A DNA stretch of 64,000 bases from Pelagibius marinus (GTDB lineage: Bacteria > Pseudomonadota > Alphaproteobacteria > Kiloniellales > Kiloniellaceae): positions 1-64,000 of the forward strand of contig NZ_JACSDK010000008.1 of the NCBI RefSeq assembly GCF_014925385.1, given 5' to 3'. Under the pieces are notes generated by a model, which was not told the DNA's origin, searched no databases, and worked only from the letters and a program-made list of their open reading frames with translations. Every line of letters begins with the position of its first letter. The stretch's first letter is position 1. The translations under genes were made by a program, and so were the position numbers. Positions 59,454-64,000 of the stretch are shown in pieces.

Positions 59454-59490
59454 AAGAGGCCCCGGCGCGCCAACGCCGGGGCCTCTTTCT
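59454..59490. terminator. Strong bidirectional terminator
   Basis: Perfect 14-bp stem AAGAGGCCCCGGCG / CGCCGGGGCCTCTT with a 6-base loop and T-rich flanks on both sides. Lies between the convergent MNIO and xsc genes and isolates the MNIO unit. Confidence 0.9.
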
Positions 59491-59509
59491 TTCTGCGCCT
59501 TGGAAGGGA

Positions 59510-61285
59510 TCAGGCCGGGGCCTGCGGGCGCATGTCCTTGGGGTCGATGCCGGCGACCGCGACCGGCTTCTTCATGGCGTCGCGGCGGAAGGGCTCGCCC
59601 AGTTCCTGGTTCAGAATCACCTCGATGAAGGTGGTGACGCCGTCGTCCTGCGCTTTGCAGGCCGTTTGCAGGGCGTCCGTCAGTTCTTTCTGGGTTTTGA
59701 CGGTGACGCCCTTCAGGCCGCAGCCCTCGGCGACGCGCGCGTAGCTGAGGTGCGGGTCCAGCTCGGTGCCGACGAAGTTGTCGTCGTACCACAGCGTCGT
59801 GTTGCGCTTCTCCGCGCCCCACTGATAGTTGCGGAACACCACCATGGTGATGGCCGGCCACTCCGCGCGGCCGACCGAGGACATCTCGTTCATGGAGATG
59901 CCGAAGGCGCCGTCGCCGGCGAAGCCGACCACCGGCACGTCGGGACAGCCGATCTTGGCGCCGATGATCGAGGGGAAGCCGTATCCGCAGGGGCCGAAGA
60001 GGCCCGGGGCCAGGTACTTGCGGCCTTCCTCGAAGGTCGGATAGGCGTTGCCGATGGCGCAGTTGTTGCCGATGTCGGAGGAGATGATGGCGTTCTTCGG
60101 CAGGCCCGCCTGGATCGCCCGCCAGGCCTGGCGCGGCGACATGCGGTCGGCGTCGCGTGCACGCGCGCGCTCGTTCCAGGTGGTGCCGGGATCGTCGTCC
60201 TCGTGGTCCATGGAGGAGAGCGCCTGCAGCCAGGCCGACTTGGTCTGGTGGATGAGGGCCTTGCGCTCCTCGCGCCCGGCGTTGCCGGCCTCGGGCGAGA
60301 GCTGCTCCAGCAGCTGCTCGGCGACCAGCCTGGCGTCGCCCTGGATGCCGACCGAGACCTTCTTGGTCAGGCCGATGCGGTCGGCGTTGATGTCGACCTG
60401 GATGATGGCCGCGTCCTTGGGCCAGTAGTCGATGCCGTAGCCCGGCAGCGTCGAGAAGGGATTGAGCCGGGTGCCCAGCGCCAGCACCACGTCGGCCTTG
60501 GCGATCAGCTCCATGGCCGCCTTGGAGCCGTTGTAGCCCAGCGGCCCGGCGAAGAGCGGGTGCGAGCCCGGGAAGGCGTCGTTGTGCTGATAGCCGCAGC
60601 AGACCGGCGCGTCGAGGCGCTCGGCCAGGGCCTGGGAGGCGGGGATGGCGCCGCCGATGACCACGCCGGCGCCGTTCAGGATCACCGGGAACTTGGCCCC
60701 GGAGAGCAGCCTGGCGGCCTCGGCGATGGCGCGCTTGCCGCCGGCCGGGCGCTCGATGCGTACGATCTGCGGCAGCTCGATGTCGATCACCTGGGTCCAG
60801 TAGTCGCGCGGCACGTTGATCTGCGCCGGGGCCGAGCCGCGCCAGGCCTTCTCGATCACCCGGTTCAGCACCTCGGCGATGCGCGTGGGGTCGCGCACCT
60901 CTTCCTGGTAGCAGACCATTTCGCGGAACATCGGCATCTGGTCGACTTCCTGGAAGCCGCCCTGGCCGATGGTCTTGTTGGCGGCCTGCGGGGTGACCAG
61001 CAGCATCGGCGTGTGGTTCCAGTAGGCGGTCTTGACGGCGGTGACGAAGCCGGTGACGCCCGGGCCGTTCTGGGCAATGGCCATGGCCATCTTGCCGGTC
61101 GAGCGGGTGTAGCCGTCACAGATCAGGCCGCCGTTGGTCTCGTGGGCGACATCCCAGAAGGTGATCCCGGCCTTGGGGAAAAGGTCCGAAATCGGCATGA
61201 AGGCCGAGCCGATGATCCCGAAGCCGTGCTCGATGCCGTGCATCTGCAGGACCTTCACAAAGGCTTCCTCGGTCGTCATTTTCAT
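59510..61285 (-). CDS. xsc: Sulfoacetaldehyde acetyltransferase
   Basis: 591-aa thiamine diphosphate enzyme. Catalytic Glu49 (HETNGG), TPP motif GDGAFGISMNEMS and the Xsc-typical VFRNYQWGAEKRNTTLWY region. Converts sulfoacetaldehyde and phosphate to acetyl phosphate and sulfite in taurine and related sulfonate breakdown. No taurine transporter, Tpa or pta is adjacent. ATG 61285 has GAGGAATC upstream. Confidence 0.92.
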   Translation of the reverse strand: MKMTTEEAFVKVLQMHGIEHGFGIIGSAFMPISDLFPKAGITFWDVAHETNGGLICDGYTRSTGKMAMAIAQNGPGVTGFVTAVKTAYWNHTPMLLVTPQAANKTIGQGGFQEVDQMPMFREMVCYQEEVRDPTRIAEVLNRVIEKAWRGSAPAQINVPRDYWTQVIDIELPQIVRIERPAGGKRAIAEAARLLSGAKFPVILNGAGVVIGGAIPASQALAERLDAPVCCGYQHNDAFPGSHPLFAGPLGYNGSKAAMELIAKADVVLALGTRLNPFSTLPGYGIDYWPKDAAIIQVDINADRIGLTKKVSVGIQGDARLVAEQLLEQLSPEAGNAGREERKALIHQTKSAWLQALSSMDHEDDDPGTTWNERARARDADRMSPRQAWRAIQAGLPKNAIISSDIGNNCAIGNAYPTFEEGRKYLAPGLFGPCGYGFPSIIGAKIGCPDVPVVGFAGDGAFGISMNEMSSVGRAEWPAITMVVFRNYQWGAEKRNTTLWYDDNFVGTELDPHLSYARVAEGCGLKGVTVKTQKELTDALQTACKAQDDGVTTFIEVILNQELGEPFRRDAMKKPVAVAGIDPKDMRPQAPA

Positions 61286-61515
61286 TGGTTGAGATTCCTC
61301 ATTACTGGGATTAAGCCGCGCCGGGCTCCGCCAAGCCCCACAACGATATCTGCCCCTGGTATAGGGCAACGGCTGGCCCCCTCCCAAGAGCCAGATGGCC
61401 CGGCCCTATGGAGCCAACCTTCCGGCCGCCGCTTTCGGCTTCCCTGAACGAGATCCCCTCCCGCGCGCCCTGCCGCCACCGAGCCCAGAGGCCGCCGCGC
61501 CGTCTTGTTGCAAAA

Positions 61516-61540
61516 CTAATAAATATTATCTTATTATTAG
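61516..61540. promoter_or_regulatory. AT-rich inverted repeat in xsc/ABC promoter region
   Basis: CTAATAA and TTATTAG (7-bp arms, 11-base centre) in a strongly AT-rich stretch of the 330-base divergent gap (61286-61615), 76 bases before the binding-protein gene. Promoter/operator candidate. No gene is seen elsewhere in the gap. Confidence 0.55.
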
Positions 61541-61615
61541 TAATGCGATGCCCGGCTGAAAACAATTTCGACACAGCAACCAGAAGTTCCGGCATCCAAC
61601 GAACGGGAGGAAAAC

Positions 61616-62563
61616 ATGAAACTTGCAAAGGCTGTGGGGCTCGTGCTCGCCGCGAGCGTCCTGGGAAGCAGTGCCGCGGCGCAGGAGAAACCGGCGCTGG
61701 CGTTCATCGTGAACGCCGCCTCCGATTTCTGGAAACTGGCGGAGGCCGGCGTAAGGGACGCGCAGGCCGAACTGCCGGGCTACGAGCTCCAGTTCCGCTA
61801 CCCGGCACAGGGGACGGCCGCGCTGCAGAACGCGCTCATGGACGATCTCCTTGCGGCGGGAACGGACGCGATCATGATCTCGTCGGTCGACCCGAAGACC
61901 TCGGTTGACGCCTTCAACCGCATCGCCGCTGAGATTCCCTTGTTCACCACGGACAGCGACGCCCCCGACAGCAACCGGATCGCCTACCTGGGCTCTTCGA
62001 ATACCGCAGCCGGCATCCAGGCCGGCGAGATCGCGGTAAAGGCCCTGCCGGAGGGGGGAAAGTGCATGGGCTTCGTCGGCTTCCTCGGCGCCGACAATGC
62101 CGTTGAACGCATCGCGGGCTTCCGCCAGGCGGTGGAGGGCTCGGGCATCGAACTGGTCGACGTCCGCGGCGACGACGTCGACTTCGCGCGCGCCCGCAGC
62201 AATGTCGACGACGTGCTGGCGGCGAACCCGGAAATCGACTGCATGGTGGGCTTCTACTCCTACAACCCGCCGAAAATCTACGAGGCCCTTCAAGCCGCCG
62301 GCAAACTGGGGGAGATCACTGTCATCGCCTTCGACGAGGATCCCATCACGCTGGGCGCGGTCCGCGAAGGCTCCTTTGCCGGAACCGTGGTCCAGGACCC
62401 CTATCAATGGGGCTATCAAGGCATGAAGCTGATGGCCCGCTACCTGGAGGGCGACAAGTCGATCATCCCGGAAGACGGCCTGATGATCGTTCCGACCAAG
62501 GTGATCGACAAAAACAACGTCGACTCCTTTGAAGCCGAGCTGAAAAAACGCATTAACGGATAG
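61616..62563 (+). CDS. Ribose-type sugar ABC substrate-binding protein
   Basis: 315 aa, RbsB-like (pentose/hexose-binding type). Signal peptide (~1-22, cleavage AAA-Q). VNAASDFWKLAEAGVRDAQAE, IMISSVDP, FTTDSDAPDSN and IAFDEDP motifs. The GGGAGG site is strong. Followed by the ATPase gene; substrate unknown. Confidence 0.88.
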   Translation: MKLAKAVGLVLAASVLGSSAAAQEKPALAFIVNAASDFWKLAEAGVRDAQAELPGYELQFRYPAQGTAALQNALMDDLLAAGTDAIMISSVDPKTSVDAFNRIAAEIPLFTTDSDAPDSNRIAYLGSSNTAAGIQAGEIAVKALPEGGKCMGFVGFLGADNAVERIAGFRQAVEGSGIELVDVRGDDVDFARARSNVDDVLAANPEIDCMVGFYSYNPPKIYEALQAAGKLGEITVIAFDEDPITLGAVREGSFAGTVVQDPYQWGYQGMKLMARYLEGDKSIIPEDGLMIVPTKVIDKNNVDSFEAELKKRING

Positions 62564-62589
62564 GATTCCCGCCGACTGGCCGATAGAGT

Positions 62590-62613
62590 GCCGGCGATCA
62601 CCTGATCGCCGGC
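62590..62613. repeat. 24-base palindrome between binding protein and ATPase genes
   Basis: GCCGGCGATCA and TGATCGCCGGC arms around a CC centre, ending 27 bases after the SBP stop. It can fold into a stable mRNA hairpin and may protect the SBP mRNA or reduce read-through, raising SBP over ATPase. Confidence 0.7.
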
Positions 62614-62668
62614 GCTTTCGGCGACCGTCATGCTTGCCCCGATCATCGGACCGTTCGACGGGTGACAC

Positions 62669-64000
62669 ATGAGCACTGATACGGCTTTCGAGCTGCAGCT
62701 TCAGAACATCACCAAGGTCTATCCCGGGGTCGTCGCGCTCGACGATGTCTCCCTGCGGATCTCGGCCGGCGAGGTCGTCGGGCTGATCGGGGAGAACGGC
62801 GCAGGCAAGTCGACGCTGATGAAGGTCCTGGGCGGGGTCATCGCGCCCTCCTCCGGCTCCATTACGATTTCCGGCGAAACCTACGAGGCGCTCAGCGTCC
62901 AGCAGTCCTTCGACCACGGTATCGCCTTCGTCCACCAGGAACTCAACCTCTTCGACAATCTCTCTGTCGCCGCCAACATGCTGCTCGGGCGAGAGATCCG
63001 CAGCGGCTTTCTCGGCCTTGTCGACGAGGCGGCCATGGCGCGGGCGGCCCAACCCATCCTCGACAGGATCGGCGCGCGCTTCAGCCCATCGGCCCAGGTG
63101 TCGGAGCTGTCGATCGCCGAGCAACAGATGCTGGAGATCGCGAAAGCCCTGTCGATGGACTCGCGGCTCGTCATCCTGGACGAGCCCACCTCCAGCCTGA
63201 CGCTCTCCGAAACCAACAGGCTGCTCAAGATCATCGCCGACCTGAAGGCGCACGGCGTCGCCGTGCTCTTCATTTCCCACCGCCTTTCCGAGGTGGAGCA
63301 GTGCGCCGACCGGGTCGTCGTCCTGCGCGACGGCCGAGACGTCGGCCACCTCTCCCGCGACGAGATCAACTACGATGCGATGATCCGCCTGATGATCGGC
63401 CGGACCCTCGCTTCGCGCCCTCCTGAGGAAAAGCGCGCAGCAGAACCGGTCGTCGCCCTGCAGGTCGAGGACCTGCGGACCCATGCCTACCCCGCCGGAA
63501 GCGCCAGCCTGGCGGTCCGCAGCGGCGAGATCATGGGGCTCGCCGGGCTGGTCGGCGCCGGCCGCACGGAGTTGGCGCGCGCGATCTTCGGAATCGACGG
63601 CGTCCACGGCGGCACGATCAGGATCGCGGGCCGGACGCTGTCCGGCCACAACCCGCAGGAGGCGATCGCCGCCGGCCTCTGCCTCGTGCCCGAGGACCGC
63701 AAGGGCCAGGGTCTTATCCTCGATTTCTCGGTCGGTTCCAACATCTGCCTCGCCGACCTCCAGGCGGTCAGCCGCAACGGGTTCGTCGACCGCCGGCGGG
63801 AGGCCGCCCGGGCCGCCGAGCAGCGTGACCGGCTGAAGATCAAGGTGGAAAGCCTGGACCGCGCGGCGGCTGAGCTTTCCGGCGGAAACCAGCAGAAGGT
63901 GGCGCTCGGCAAGTGGCTCGCCCTGGACCCGCGGGTAATCATCTTCGACGAACCCACCCGCGGCATCGATGTCGGATCCAAGGCCGAGATCTACGGGCTC
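62669..64000 (+). CDS. Ribose-type sugar ABC ATPase, cut by window end
   Basis: 444 codons in frame to the last base; the stop is outside. Two ABC domains: first Walker A IGENGAGKST (~39-48), atypical signature LSIAEQQM, Walker B VILDEPTS; second domain with AGLVGAGRTE, LSGGNQQK and IIFDEPTRG, the RbsA/MglA layout. ATG 62669 follows GGTGACAC. Permease genes should follow beyond the window. Confidence 0.9.
   Translation, partial: MSTDTAFELQLQNITKVYPGVVALDDVSLRISAGEVVGLIGENGAGKSTLMKVLGGVIAPSSGSITISGETYEALSVQQSFDHGIAFVHQELNLFDNLSVAANMLLGREIRSGFLGLVDEAAMARAAQPILDRIGARFSPSAQVSELSIAEQQMLEIAKALSMDSRLVILDEPTSSLTLSETNRLLKIIADLKAHGVAVLFISHRLSEVEQCADRVVVLRDGRDVGHLSRDEINYDAMIRLMIGRTLASRPPEEKRAAEPVVALQVEDLRTHAYPAGSASLAVRSGEIMGLAGLVGAGRTELARAIFGIDGVHGGTIRIAGRTLSGHNPQEAIAAGLCLVPEDRKGQGLILDFSVGSNICLADLQAVSRNGFVDRRREAARAAEQRDRLKIKVESLDRAAAELSGGNQQKVALGKWLALDPRVIIFDEPTRGIDVGSKAEIYGL

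Noticed and set aside
61526-63649. 707-codon minus-strand frame
   Set aside because: Antisense to the sugar-binding protein and ABC ATPase.

Overview
The window is one continuous 64 kb piece of a GC-rich bacterial chromosome, by eye about two-thirds G+C outside a few AT-rich promoter regions. The gene content points to an alphaproteobacterium, probably a Rhodospirillales/Kiloniellales-like heterotroph. The clues are a glpVSTPQ-type glycerol ABC importer, a MipZ-like division ATPase, TRAP transporters, a PQQ biosynthesis operon and sulfoacetaldehyde acetyltransferase. Genus-level placement is inference only. No rRNA, tRNA, CRISPR array, insertion sequence or prophage was seen. The first ~75 bases are homopolymer-rich and unlike the rest, and probably mark a contig end.

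Layout. 0.3-8.9 kb: glycerol / glycerol-3-phosphate operon (glpD-glpS-glpT-glpP-glpQ-DUF2160-glpV, minus strand) under a DeoR-type GlpR with visible operator-like repeats. 9-14.6 kb: a DUF427-adenylate cyclase fusion, then a minus-strand DctPQM TRAP transporter with an isocitrate-lyase/PEP-mutase family enzyme. 14.8-19.7 kb: assorted metabolism (isochorismatase-fold remnant, glyoxalase II, N-formylglutamate amidohydrolase, EamA and LysE exporters, homocysteine methyltransferase). 19.7-35 kb: a sugar-acid region with an SDR, an IlvD/Edd dehydratase, KDPGal aldolase and kinase, an erythronate-dehydrogenase-like epimerase, a 2-hydroxyacid dehydrogenase, a FAH hydrolase, a 3-hydroxyisobutyrate dehydrogenase homologue, an SMP-30 lactonase and an aldose epimerase. 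It is interrupted by SixA, a CYTH-CHAD triphosphatase and a ParA protein. 35-43 kb: two membrane proteins, a MipZ-like ATPase with a TerB-like N-terminus, a lipoprotein, DUF454 and an M8-like metalloprotease. 43-51 kb: a PQQ-type sugar dehydrogenase with cytochrome c, a YHS protein, an AraC regulator, a TPR protein and pqqABCDE. 51-57 kb: a PAS histidine kinase, an SLC13 permease, a VOC protein, a lipoprotein and a coiled-coil membrane protein. 57.5-59.4 kb: a small Cys-containing repeat protein coupled to a divergent MNIO (DUF692) enzyme, ending at a strong terminator. 59.5-64 kb: xsc and the start of a ribose-type sugar ABC operon that runs off the window.

Most interesting: (1) the two-gene unit at 57532-59422 looks like an undescribed RiPP-type system. 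It has a 146-aa protein with two diverged PAC[CT]S..D repeats and a 3'-overlapping MNIO enzyme with an extra C-terminal domain and no separate partner gene. (2) The glycerol importer ATPases GlpS and GlpT carry complementary defects that would fall in the same composite ATP site, giving one normal and one degenerate site. (3) Unusual fusions: DUF427 with a class III cyclase, and a TerB-like region with MipZ. (4) A perfect 16-bp palindrome lies between the divergent sugar-acid operons.
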